11,247 nucleotides of DNA from JAGTVG01 sp964389805 (GCA_964389805.1 CAYMFU010000275.1:1-11247); one strand, 5' to 3'; counted from the stretch's first letter, positions 1-7,017 are shown. Program-made: numbers and translations. The notes: generated by a model from the letters alone, not told the origin.

Positions 1-1
1 T

Positions 2-250
2 GATCCGGATAAAGCAAAAGAACAGTATGAATACAACGCTGAGGAATTTGATTATGGAAGTGTTGACCTGCTGGAAAAGTTTAACGGCTCACACCCTGAA
101 GTAATAAAGGAAAGAATTGCCAAGAAAAACTGGCATTTTGATCACGATTTGAGCATTAATAGAATGGCACTGAAACATAAGTTCAAAAAGTGGGTTGAAG
201 ATCATTTCGGATTTATACCATGGGAGTATAGAAATTATAAAATAATCTAG
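2..250 (+). CDS. C-terminal part of a protein, probably a Bacteroidota glycosyltransferase (5' end outside window)
   Basis: An open frame runs from the window edge to a TAG stop and gives the last 82 residues of a protein. It is rich in charged and aromatic residues and ends in W-E-Y-R-N-Y-K-I-I. It contains F-N-G-S-H-P-E-V and a segment K-N-W-H-F-D-H-D. From memory this tail resembles the extension after the catalytic domain of some Bacteroidota family 2 glycosyltransferases, where a G-x-H-P-x-V element and a final R-N-Y-K are common. No catalytic residues lie in the visible part, so the function is inferred from general resemblance only. The coding call is firm because the reading is uninterrupted and amphipathic. 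No clear plus-strand terminator follows the stop. Confidence 0.6.
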   Translation, partial: DPDKAKEQYEYNAEEFDYGSVDLLEKFNGSHPEVIKERIAKKNWHFDHDLSINRMALKHKFKKWVEDHFGFIPWEYRNYKII

Positions 251-296
251 TCATCCATAAAGTCTTAATATTCTTTTTCATACCAAATGAATCATT

Positions 297-310
297 CTAA
301 TACGTATTAG
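297..310. repeat. 14-bp perfect palindrome CTAATACGTATTAG
   Basis: The sequence CTAATACGTATTAG is a perfect inverted repeat with no spacer. It lies 47 bases past the stop of the upstream gene, in the gap between that gene and the htpG terminator. It has no T-run and no loop, so it is a poor terminator. It could be a binding site for a dimeric protein or a chance palindrome in AT-rich DNA. Confidence 0.4.
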
Positions 311-424
311 TAAGACCTGCCGGCAATAGATAATAGCAAAACCCTGCCCTCTGGATTATTCATCAAAACCCCAAAATAACCCATTATAAATTGCTAAAAA
401 AAAGGGATCATTTCTTCAGGAAGC

Positions 425-455
425 AAAAAAGAGGCTGTTTTTGGGAACAGCCTCT
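425..455 (-). terminator. Rho-independent terminator of htpG
   Basis: On the minus strand a perfect 10-bp stem (AGAGGCTGTT paired with AACAGCCTCT, plus-strand 430-439 and 446-455) encloses a 6-base loop and is followed directly by a run of T. The hairpin begins 33 bases after the htpG stop. It has the right polarity only for minus-strand transcripts, because no T-run follows on the plus strand. Confidence 0.9.
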
Positions 456-487
456 TCCGATAAATATGTACTTTCAGGTCTGTATAA

Positions 488-2362
488 TTATTTAGAAGCG
501 ATGTCTACGCTCCTTTTTATAAAGTCAGTCAGTCCGCTTCCATTCAGCATGTTCTGGGCTAGTAATCCAAGGTCATAGGCCTGACGTGCCAGTTTGGATT
601 TTCTATCCTCCCTTTTCGCCTCAATAATTTTATTAACCATTGGATGATTCCCGTTAATTACCGCATTCAATTGTTCCGGCATATTCCACATTCCCATGCC
701 TCCTCCACCTGTCGCTGACATATCCTTCATTCTTCTCATAAATTCAGATAAAGTGATCACCACAGGCATTTCATCTACAGATAAAGGTTCCACGCTAAAA
801 GTAACGTTCTTATTATCAATGGCTTTTTCGAAAAGCTCCTTCAGATCTTTTTCCTGTTCTTCTGTAAGAACACTTTCTTTCTTCTCATCCTTATCAACCA
901 ATTTATCTACCGTCTCCGCGTCGACTCGCTTCCATGCCGTATTTTCAACTTTCATTTCCAGATTGTTGATAAAATGGCTGTCCAGAACACCGTCCATGAC
1001 CAGCACATCGTATCCCCTCCCTTTTGCCGACTGGATATATCCATCCTGTTTTGCAGGATCATTTGTATATATATGAACTACCTTTTTATCTTTATCGGTC
1101 TGATTGGTCTTTACTTTTTCCTTGTATTCATCGATTGTGAAGTAGTCCCCATCGGTATTCTTATGCAAGACAAAATCCTTAGCTTTCTCATAGAACTTAT
1201 CTTCAGTGATCATACCATATTTCACAAAAATGCTCAGATCATCCCACTTCTTCTCGTAGGCTTCCCGGTCTTTCTTGAAAAGTTCGCCTAGTTTATCAGC
1301 CACCTTTTTCGTAATGTGTGCGTTGATCTTTTTTACATTGCTGTCAGATTGAAGAAAACTTCTGGATACATTCAAGGGGATATCCGGAGAGTCTAACACC
1401 CCATGAAGAAGCATTAAGAATTCAGGCACTATATCTTTCACTTCGTCAGTAATAAATACCTGTCTTGAATACAGCTGGATCTTATTCTTATTTATCTCAA
1501 AATCATTTTTGACCTTAGGAAAATATAAAATACCCGTTAAGTTGAATGGATAATCCACATTCAGATGGATCCAGAACAGCGGATCTTCAGAGAATGGATA
1601 TAGTTCCTTATAAAAACTCAGATAATCTTCATCCTTTAAATCATTTGGAGATTTAGTCCAGATGGGTGTCGTATTATTGACTACATTTTCTTTCTTTACC
1701 TTCTTTTCTTTGCCTTTATCGTCGGTAACAGTTTCTTCCTTGTCACCAAAAACGACAGGTACCGGCAAAAATTTACAATACTTATCTAGTATCTGTTGTA
1801 TTCTATGATCTTCAAGAAACTCTTCATTATCTTTATTTACATGAACAATTATATCCGTTCCACGATCTTTCTTTACGGTAGAAGAAATTTCGAACTCGGT
1901 TGAACCGTCACAGATCCATCGGGCAGGCTCCGCATCTTTCAGATAGGATTTGGTTATGATCTCCACCTGATCAGCAACCATAAAGGATGAATAAAAACCC
2001 AATCCAAAGAATCCGATAATCTGGCTTTCGTCCCCTTTCTCCTTAAATTTCTCTACAAATTCAGCAGCACCGGAAAAGGCTATCTGGTTAATATATTTCT
2101 TGATCTCCTCTGCAGTCATACCAATACCATTGTCGCTTACGGTAATGGTCTTCTTTTTCTTGTTAACAGACACTTTGACCTTTAACTCTCCCAGTTCATC
2201 CTGGTATTCATTGATTGAGGCCAGTCCCTGCAATTTTTGTGTGGCATCTATTCCGTTAGATACTAATTCCCTCAAAAAGATCTCATGATCTGAATATAAG
2301 AACTTTTTTATAATGGGAAATATGTTTTCAGTGTGTATTGAAATACTTCCTTTTTCCTTCAT
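488..2362 (-). CDS. htpG: Molecular chaperone HtpG (bacterial Hsp90)
   Basis: This encodes a 624-residue ATP-dependent cytoplasmic chaperone that acts as a dimer on partly folded clients, with the DnaK system. The length matches the family, and E. coli HtpG is also 624 residues. The N-terminal GHKL ATPase fold is clear. The R-E-L-V-S-N segment at about 31-36 carries the catalytic Glu32 and Mg-binding Asn36, S-D-N-G-I-G-M at 76-82 binds nucleotide, and the G-F-F-G-L-G-F lid motif lies near 117-123. A lysine-rich stretch near 215-225 corresponds to the linker between N-terminal and middle domains. The middle domain contains the conserved N-V-S-R-S-F-L-Q segment. The C-terminal dimerisation domain includes M-R-R-M followed by a glycine/methionine-rich loop. 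The start is an ATG preceded by AT-rich DNA without a Shine-Dalgarno sequence, normal for Bacteroidota. The gene stands alone, with its own terminator and a candidate stress promoter. Confidence 0.97.
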   Translation of the reverse strand: MKEKGSISIHTENIFPIIKKFLYSDHEIFLRELVSNGIDATQKLQGLASINEYQDELGELKVKVSVNKKKKTITVSDNGIGMTAEEIKKYINQIAFSGAAEFVEKFKEKGDESQIIGFFGLGFYSSFMVADQVEIITKSYLKDAEPARWICDGSTEFEISSTVKKDRGTDIIVHVNKDNEEFLEDHRIQQILDKYCKFLPVPVVFGDKEETVTDDKGKEKKVKKENVVNNTTPIWTKSPNDLKDEDYLSFYKELYPFSEDPLFWIHLNVDYPFNLTGILYFPKVKNDFEINKNKIQLYSRQVFITDEVKDIVPEFLMLLHGVLDSPDIPLNVSRSFLQSDSNVKKINAHITKKVADKLGELFKKDREAYEKKWDDLSIFVKYGMITEDKFYEKAKDFVLHKNTDGDYFTIDEYKEKVKTNQTDKDKKVVHIYTNDPAKQDGYIQSAKGRGYDVLVMDGVLDSHFINNLEMKVENTAWKRVDAETVDKLVDKDEKKESVLTEEQEKDLKELFEKAIDNKNVTFSVEPLSVDEMPVVITLSEFMRRMKDMSATGGGGMGMWNMPEQLNAVINGNHPMVNKIIEAKREDRKSKLARQAYDLGLLAQNMLNGSGLTDFIKRSVDIASK

Positions 2363-2398
2363 AATTATTAAATGCTAAAATTTACTAGCTGTCCATTG

Positions 2399-2413
2399 AC
2401 AAATATCATTCCA
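2399..2413 (-). promoter_or_regulatory. Candidate sigma54-like (-24/-12) promoter of htpG
   Basis: Read on the minus strand the element is TGGAATGATATTTGT, in which GG and GT are separated by exactly 10 bases. The sigma54 consensus has GG at -24 and GC at -12 with the same spacing, preceded by T and with a TTT run before the -12 G. Only the final C is replaced by T. The implied start at about 2387 gives a 24-26 base leader before the htpG ATG. This is a motif match by eye. A sigma70-type promoter with a poor -7 element is the alternative. Confidence 0.4.
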
Positions 2414-2434
2414 CTTAGTCAGAAGCATGAAAAA

Positions 2435-2449
2435 CTGTCAGGTTGTCAG
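2435..2449. repeat. Tandem TGTCAG repeats upstream of htpG
   Basis: Two copies of TGTCAG (2436-2441 and 2444-2449) are separated by two bases, forming CTGTCAGGTTGTCAG. An AGTCAG copy follows nearer the gene at 2417-2422. They lie just upstream of the candidate htpG promoter, where an activator or stress regulator could bind. They are direct repeats on one face, unlike the inverted AraR-type palindrome found before araB. The function is inferred from position only. Confidence 0.4.
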
Positions 2450-2669
2450 TTAAATTGGTCACAGACAAATAAAATTGATGTCAAAACAAATAGAACATTA
2501 CGTATTGTCGGTCTTTAGCCAGGATGTTTATTTCGCCCATAATTAATGAACCGATTTTCTTTGGTCATTATGAGAATTCATAGGCAATGTATAATTGAAA
2601 GGGATAAGGATAGAATAGTCTGGATGTGGAATTGAATTTAATTTTGTGTAATGGATCAAAGGCATTAGT

Positions 2670-3992
2670 TTATTTTTTCTTCCGGTTGATCATGATCCGT
2701 GTTGCCAGATATATATCAATATTCGTGCGTTCACTCCCCTGAACCAGGTAGCTCAATATATTACCCGAACCTATGACAAGGGGTTTCCACCTGAATGCAA
2801 CTCCTGATTCCAGGTTCAGGAATTTATTATAGGTAAAGGGAAGGTATACTCCAATCTTCTCTGTTTCATACCTTGGTACGACGTAAAATTGATTAAACGA
2901 AAATTCTTCATATTTTTCTTTTCCAAAATAAGTAATTTTTCTTGTATATGCCGCGTGGATATAAAATCTGTCATGTAAACGGACATCTCCGTACAAGTTA
3001 ATATTGACCGGGATCCTTGTACTTATCTTGTCAGCTGAAGCACTCCTGACATCGAAATTAGATTCCAATGTATCTAAAAGCTGAGAGAAAGATTGAATCT
3101 GTGAAAAGGAGGATTTGTAAATTTGATCGGTCTGAACATTAACCCGGCTGGCAACTGTGGTATTATAATTGACTTTACCGAGGCCAACTACACTCAATCC
3201 AAATTTATAATTGTAATCATTGCCCGACTCATCAGCCTTTATATAATTTATTCCAAAATCAGAGCCAAATCCGATTTTACTGAACAGGGGGATACTATTA
3301 TCATTCACAAATTCATCGATTTCATCAGTAACAGCAATCCTAAAGTTAAGATCCACATCGGACAGGATCCCGTCAGCATAACTAAAATTTGTATCAGTAA
3401 AGTCAATATATGCCGAGCCCATTCCATTTATGATATTCAAACTGAGGCCCCCATATAATTTATGACGGTTTTTATTGAGAAGTTCCCTGGAGTAGAAAAA
3501 GCCGTAACTGCTCCAGGTCGTTACAATACCGCTGGTAAATTCATTGCTAAAGGAAATTGGATCACCTCCTGAATCCTTAATCGTATTTATGAAATTGCTC
3601 ATCTTATCGCTGGAAATATTAGAAATCAGTAATGCCCTGAGCCTCCAGGAAAATCCAATAGTAGACTTTTCATTCAATCTATAGGCAACTGAAGGAAATA
3701 GAACAATAGCATCTACGAATCCACTTCTATCTTTACTTACATCACTGATACTGTTTATATTTCCATCTGATATCCCCTCAATTGGATCCATGCCAAAGAA
3801 GTTTTCATTGAAAAATGTTAAGTTGGCACTTAATACATTTATATCCCAGTCTGATGGCATTACAGAATGTATCTCAGGTTGGTAAGGCAAAGAATGAATA
3901 CCTGCATATTTGCTTGTATTATATCCCGGCCAAGGCTGGGACATAGCCTTCAAAGCCAGAAAGAAGAGAACAATGGTCAGATTTTTTTTCAT
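2670..3992 (-). CDS. Secreted DUF5723-like outer-membrane beta-barrel protein
   Basis: This is a 440-residue protein with a signal peptide: a positively charged start, a hydrophobic core L-T-I-V-L-F-F-L-A-L, and a likely cleavage before Gln19 (A-M-S-Q). The mature part is rich in alternating aromatic, glycine and polar residues, as in membrane beta-strands, and contains repeated tyrosine/phenylalanine patches such as Y-G-F-F-Y-S-R-E. The opening part (Y-A-G-I-H-S-L-P) and the following D-I-N-V-L-S-A-N-L-T-F-F resemble the start of Bacteroidota DUF5723 proteins, which are predicted outer-membrane barrels of unknown role. I recognise the family by pattern, not by search. The start ATG fits the signal peptide. 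The gene is not in an obvious operon: htpG lies 307 bases downstream on the same strand, and the divergent small gene lies 91 bases upstream. Function and substrate are unknown. Confidence 0.75.
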   Translation of the reverse strand: MKKNLTIVLFFLALKAMSQPWPGYNTSKYAGIHSLPYQPEIHSVMPSDWDINVLSANLTFFNENFFGMDPIEGISDGNINSISDVSKDRSGFVDAIVLFPSVAYRLNEKSTIGFSWRLRALLISNISSDKMSNFINTIKDSGGDPISFSNEFTSGIVTTWSSYGFFYSRELLNKNRHKLYGGLSLNIINGMGSAYIDFTDTNFSYADGILSDVDLNFRIAVTDEIDEFVNDNSIPLFSKIGFGSDFGINYIKADESGNDYNYKFGLSVVGLGKVNYNTTVASRVNVQTDQIYKSSFSQIQSFSQLLDTLESNFDVRSASADKISTRIPVNINLYGDVRLHDRFYIHAAYTRKITYFGKEKYEEFSFNQFYVVPRYETEKIGVYLPFTYNKFLNLESGVAFRWKPLVIGSGNILSYLVQGSERTNIDIYLATRIMINRKKK

Positions 3993-4045
3993 AAATTCAA
4001 AAAATTACATGCCCCCTATTTCCAAATAAACCAATGATTTCTTAC

Positions 4046-4053
4046 TAATTTTG
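4046..4053 (+). promoter_or_regulatory. -7 promoter element of the small membrane protein gene
   Basis: TAATTTTG is an exact match to the Bacteroidota -7 consensus TAnnTTTG. The -33 partner is poor, with only TTTC at about 4019-4022. The predicted start near 4060 leaves a leader of about 24 bases before the TTG start of the 63-aa gene, which supports that gene being expressed. Confidence 0.45.
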
Positions 4054-4083
4054 AGCTATAAACATAAATCTAAAGAATAAGTC

Positions 4084-4275
4084 TTGAATAAAAAAGAGAA
4101 TCTACTTCCCGGGATATTAAAAATTATTGTCTGGATCCTCATTATTGCCTCAGTTGGCGCATTATACATCAGCCTGAGATCAAGCCTTTATTCCTTTGAA
4201 TACGGAATCATTGCACTGGTACTTTGGGTATTTGCGCTGGGTCTGAATTACCTGATAAAGAAAAGATTTAAGTAA
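4084..4275 (+). CDS. Small two-helix inner-membrane protein, unknown function
   Basis: A 63-residue protein starts at a TTG codon; the frame offers no ATG before the first helix. It has a short charged N-terminus (M-N-K-K-E-N), a first hydrophobic helix at about residues 11-31, a short polar turn around 32-39, a second helix at about 41-58, and a basic tail K-K-R-F-K. The layout suggests an integral inner-membrane protein with both ends in the cytoplasm (positive-inside rule). I do not recognise the family. A good -7 promoter element lies 31 bases upstream of the start codon. The gene converges on the 38-aa lipoprotein gene with 35 bases between the stops. The rare start codon suggests low translation. 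Confidence 0.6.
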   Translation: MNKKENLLPGILKIIVWILIIASVGALYISLRSSLYSFEYGIIALVLWVFALGLNYLIKKRFK

Positions 4276-4290
4276 AGGAGTATTCCTTTT
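4274..4290 (+). terminator. Weak hairpin after the small membrane protein gene
   Basis: AAAGGA and TCCTTT (4274-4279 and 4284-4289) form a perfect 6-bp stem with a 4-base loop. It overlaps the TAA stop and ends in four T. The stem is short and only one-third G+C, so it would be a weak terminator at best. Confidence 0.25.
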
Positions 4291-4310
4291 CGTGAAATGC
4301 GAAATAAACC

Positions 4311-4427
4311 CTATTGCTGAATTGGCGGCGGAACCTTGGGCTGCGGAAGCGGTTCTTCCTGATCCCCGCATCCACCTGCTAATATCATTACGACCACTAC
4401 TAATATGGCACCAAATATCCTTTTCAT
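4311..4427 (-). CDS. 38-aa lipoprotein, unknown function
   Basis: A minus-strand frame starts at ATG (4425-4427) and ends at TAG. The product begins M-K-R-I-F-G-A-I-L-V, continues with a valine-rich hydrophobic core, and reaches a clear lipobox L-A-G-G-C with the lipidated Cys at residue 20. Signal peptidase II would leave a mature peptide of only 19 residues, starting C-G-D-Q-E-E and ending in a proline/glutamine-rich tail (P-L-P-Q-P-K-V-P-P-P). The acidic residues straight after the Cys resemble the surface-export signal described for Bacteroidota lipoproteins, so the peptide may be exposed outside. An exact -7 promoter element lies 18 bases upstream. A longer minus-strand frame (4180-4464) overlaps it in another phase but has no such signal. 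The family is not recognised, and the tail is too short for an enzyme. Confidence 0.7.
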   Translation of the reverse strand: MKRIFGAILVVVVMILAGGCGDQEEPLPQPKVPPPIQQ

Positions 4428-4444
4428 TGATAGAATTTTTTATA

Positions 4445-4452
4445 CAAAGATA
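4445..4452 (-). promoter_or_regulatory. -7 promoter element of the lipoprotein gene
   Basis: On the minus strand this reads TATCTTTG, an exact TAnnTTTG match. The -33 position has no TTG at the expected distance. Transcription would start near 4438, about 11 bases before the lipoprotein ATG. Confidence 0.45.
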
Positions 4453-4548
4453 GCATGATTCCATTAAAAGAAGGGAATTTTATTAAGTCTTATCCAAATT
4501 TTATATATTGCAGAAAGGAATTAATTTTTTGTTAGTGACGTTATTTTT

Positions 4549-5235
4549 ATGATAAAACGCTATCAGCATGCGGACCACTTACTGGTTGCCGTAGATTGTA
4601 TTATTTTTGGTTTCGATAAAAATCAGCTTAAGCTTCTTCTTACAAAAAGGGCTCTTGAACCTGAAATAGGTAACTGGTCACTGATAGGAGGATTCGTAGG
4701 AAAAGATGAAAGTCTTGATGATGCTACCACTCGGGTACTATTTAAACTCACCGGTCTGAAAAATATTTATATGGAAGAAGTAAAGGCTTTTTCTGATGTT
4801 AAAAGGGATCCCGTTGAAAGAACACTTTCGGTCGCCTATTATGCCTTGATCAAGATGAACCGCAACATGATTCTCTCCGCTGAATATGGTGCTCAATGGA
4901 TCCCGATTGACAAAATTCCTCGTCTTATTTTTGACCATCTTCAAATGGTGGAAGCCGCAAAGAAAAAGCTTAAGGCTATGGCGAAGCACCAACCTATCGG
5001 ATTCGAACTTTTACCAAAGAAATTCACCATACCTCAACTTAGAAGCCTGTATGAGGCGATTTACGAACAGGAACTGGATAAAAGGAATTTCAGCAGAAAG
5101 ATATTGGCAATGGACTTGCTGATAAAACTGGATGAAAAGGATAAAAAGAACTCGAAAAAAGGGGCCTATTTATACCAGTTCGACAAAAAGAGATATATTG
5201 AACTTGTTAAAAACGGACTCAATTTCGTCATTTAG
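4549..5235 (+). CDS. araR: Nudix-type L-arabinose regulator AraR (NrtR family)
   Basis: A 228-residue cytoplasmic regulator has an N-terminal Nudix fold (about 8-145) joined to a C-terminal winged helix (about 153-228). This is the architecture of NrtR-family repressors, including the AraR known from Bacteroides, which releases its operators when it binds L-arabinose. The Nudix box begins normally at Gly48 and Glu54, but the catalytic R-E-U-x-E-E core reads R62-V-L-F-K-L. All three glutamates are lost, so hydrolysis is unlikely and the domain should act as a sugar sensor. The winged helix is marked by F-T-I-P-Q-L-R-S-L-Y-E-A-I and a final L-Y-Q-F-D-K-K-R-Y segment. The gene sits 105 bases before araB on the same strand, and a 19-bp palindrome lies in that gap, which supports a local repressor role. 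The ATG start has no Shine-Dalgarno sequence. No copy of the palindrome was seen before araR, so self-regulation is not evident. Confidence 0.88.
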   Translation: MIKRYQHADHLLVAVDCIIFGFDKNQLKLLLTKRALEPEIGNWSLIGGFVGKDESLDDATTRVLFKLTGLKNIYMEEVKAFSDVKRDPVERTLSVAYYALIKMNRNMILSAEYGAQWIPIDKIPRLIFDHLQMVEAAKKKLKAMAKHQPIGFELLPKKFTIPQLRSLYEAIYEQELDKRNFSRKILAMDLLIKLDEKDKKNSKKGAYLYQFDKKRYIELVKNGLNFVI

Positions 5236-5266
5236 CAAAACACATCCGGATTTGTATTAAAAAATC

Positions 5267-5297
5267 TTTGAAAATCAGAATTTGTGCTTTAAATTTA
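5267..5297 (+). promoter_or_regulatory. Predicted araBDA promoter (-33 TTTG, -7 TAAATTTA)
   Basis: TTTG at 5267-5270 and TAAATTTA at 5290-5297 are separated by 19 bases. This fits the Bacteroidota pattern TTTG then TAnnTTTG, with a single mismatch at the last base of the -7 box. Transcription should start around 5303-5305, inside the palindrome that follows. Confidence 0.6.
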
Positions 5298-5300
5298 ATA

Positions 5301-5319
5301 AAATGTCAGTCTGACATTT
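5301..5319. promoter_or_regulatory. 19-bp palindromic operator, probably for AraR
   Basis: AAATGTCAGTCTGACATTT consists of two perfect 9-base arms around a single central T. It lies just after the predicted -7 element and covers the likely start of araBDA transcription, 21 bases before the araB ATG. A repressor bound here would block initiation. NrtR-family regulators recognise palindromes of this kind with TGTCA/TGACA half-sites, and the araR gene is next door. The palindrome is seen directly; the assignment to AraR is inferred. Confidence 0.8.
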
Positions 5320-5340
5320 ATTTTTTAAATAGGCAGCATC

Positions 5341-7014
5341 ATGGATAATCAAAACTTAGTTATTGGCCTGGATTATGGCACCGATTCTGTCAGGGCCATC
5401 CTGGTAAATGCAGATAACGGCCAGGAGATTTACAGTTCGGTTTTTAATTATCCCCGTTGGCAGGAAGGATTGTATTGCGATCCAGTCAACAATCAATTCC
5501 GGCAGCACCCTCTGGATTATATTGAAGGTTTGAAATATACTGTCCATGAGCTTGTTTCAAAATCTGGCATTTCAGTTAATGCCATAATAGGGATTGGGAT
5601 AGATACCACAGGTTCCACACCTGTGGCAGTCGACAAGGAAGGTATTCCATTATCCCTGAAACATGGTTTTGAGGAAAATCCGAATGCCATGTTCATATTA
5701 TGGAAAGATCATACTGCAGTAAATGAAGCAAAGGATATCAATCAGGTCTCAAGAACCTGGGGAGGGACCGATTTTACCAAATATGAGGGAGGTGTGTATT
5801 CTTCCGAATGGTTCTGGGCTAAGGTCTTGCACATTATACGAAACGATCCGGAAGTTTATGAGCATGCCTTTTCATGGGTGGAACATTGCGACTGGATACC
5901 GGCATTAATCACCGGGAATGACAATCCCTTGACCATGAAGCGCAGCAGATGTGCGGCTGGACATAAAGCCATGTGGCACAATGAATGGGGAGGCCTTCCG
6001 GAGGAAGCTTTTTTGGTCAAACTGGATCCTAAATTGAAAGGCCTTAAAACCAGGTTATATTCCGAATCATATACCTCTGAAGAGGTGGCTGGATTGCTTA
6101 CACAGGAATGGGCAGAGAAACTCGGCTTGAAAGCTGGGATCCCTGTTGCGGTTGGCACATTTGATGCTCATAGCGGGGCATTGGGAGGCGAAGTCAAGGA
6201 ATTCACTCTGAGCAAAGTTATGGGCACCTCTACATGTGATATGCTGGTAACACCCATGCCGACAGATGGCGAAAATCTGGTTGGTGGTATTTGCGGACAG
6301 GTGGATGGTTCCATTATTCCAGGCATGCTGGGTCTTGAAGCCGGCCAATCGGCATTTGGCGATATTTATGCATGGTTTGCAGACCTCATCATGTATCCTT
6401 CCGATAACCTTCTTGACAAAACAAATACCATTAGCCAGGAAATAGCAGATCAATTAAAAAAAGAGCTTAAAGAAAATGTTATCAGTCAGCTCGCTATAGA
6501 TGCAGCTAAAATACCCATTATGGAATCTGAAATAGTGGCATTGGATTGGATGAACGGCAGGAGAACACCCTATGCTAACCAGGCGCTGAAAGGTGTAATA
6601 TCAGGTCTAAATCTGGGAAGTGATGCCCCCAGAATATTTAAAGCGCTTGTTGAAGCCACCTGCTTTGGATCAAAGAAAATAGTCGACCGCTTCAGAGAGG
6701 AAGGAATAGTGATCAAAAGCGTAGTAGCTCTCGGTGGAGTGGCCAGAAAATCGGGATATGTAATGCAGGTGATGGCAGATGTTTTGAATATGCCAATAAA
6801 AGTTGCCAGTTCAGAACAAACCCCTGCACTTGGGACGGCTATGCTGGCGGCGACAGCTGCCGGATTATACGACTCTGCTAAAGCAGCTCAGGCAGCCATG
6901 GGAAGTGGATTTGATAAAGAATATCACCCAATTAAAGAAAATGTGGTTGAATACGATAAGCTGTACCAGAAATATTCTAAACTAGGCAAAATAATTGAAT
7001 CTCAAATGGATTAA
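5341..7014 (+). CDS. araB: Ribulokinase AraB
   Basis: A 557-residue FGGY-family sugar kinase phosphorylates L-ribulose to L-ribulose 5-phosphate using ATP in the cytoplasm, the second step of L-arabinose breakdown. The N-terminal ATPase-fold motif is G-L-D-Y-G-T-D-S-V-R at about 9-18. G-I-D-T-T-G-S at 86-92 and the tryptophan-rich region around 138-160 shape the sugar site. G-T-F-D-A-H-S-G at 272-279 carries the expected catalytic base Asp275. The C-terminal lobe shows G-T-S at 296-298, W-M-N-G-R-R-T-P at 403-410, and the ATP-binding G-G-V-A-R-K-S at 465-471. The length is typical for AraB, longer than xylulokinase or glycerol kinase. It is the first gene of the operon, behind the predicted promoter and operator, and only 3 bases separate it from araD. 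Confidence 0.95.
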   Translation: MDNQNLVIGLDYGTDSVRAILVNADNGQEIYSSVFNYPRWQEGLYCDPVNNQFRQHPLDYIEGLKYTVHELVSKSGISVNAIIGIGIDTTGSTPVAVDKEGIPLSLKHGFEENPNAMFILWKDHTAVNEAKDINQVSRTWGGTDFTKYEGGVYSSEWFWAKVLHIIRNDPEVYEHAFSWVEHCDWIPALITGNDNPLTMKRSRCAAGHKAMWHNEWGGLPEEAFLVKLDPKLKGLKTRLYSESYTSEEVAGLLTQEWAEKLGLKAGIPVAVGTFDAHSGALGGEVKEFTLSKVMGTSTCDMLVTPMPTDGENLVGGICGQVDGSIIPGMLGLEAGQSAFGDIYAWFADLIMYPSDNLLDKTNTISQEIADQLKKELKENVISQLAIDAAKIPIMESEIVALDWMNGRRTPYANQALKGVISGLNLGSDAPRIFKALVEATCFGSKKIVDRFREEGIVIKSVVALGGVARKSGYVMQVMADVLNMPIKVASSEQTPALGTAMLAATAAGLYDSAKAAQAAMGSGFDKEYHPIKENVVEYDKLYQKYSKLGKIIESQMD

Positions 7015-7017
7015 AAA

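Larger units (their letters stand above)
2363..2669. other. Intergenic region between htpG and the DUF5723-like gene
   Basis: This 307-base gap holds the htpG regulatory elements at its left end (2387-2449). The rest is AT-rich. A 20-codon plus-strand frame beginning with ATG at 2524 has no convincing features. A TAATTTTG string at 2639-2646 matches a -7 box on the plus strand but has no partner element and no gene in front of it. No terminator hairpin was found after the DUF5723-like gene. Confidence 0.6.

Noticed and set aside
2435..2449. CTGTCAGGTTGTCAG as a second AraR operator
   Set aside because: The TGTCAG units are direct repeats, not the inverted TGTCA/TGACA arms seen before araB, and the adjacent gene is htpG.
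2639..2646. TAATTTTG as a plus-strand promoter
   Set aside because: No TTG lies at 19-21 bases upstream, and transcription would run antisense into the DUF5723-like gene; such strings are frequent in AT-rich gaps.
4180..4464. A 94-codon minus-strand frame overlapping the small membrane gene and the lipoprotein gene
   Set aside because: It lies antisense to the 63-aa gene and out of phase with the lipoprotein frame, has no signal or domain pattern, and its composition is that of a shadow frame.
4455..4535. A 26-aa plus-strand frame just before araR
   Set aside because: It is AT-driven in composition, overlaps the lipoprotein promoter, has no recognisable feature, and sits in what should be the araR leader.
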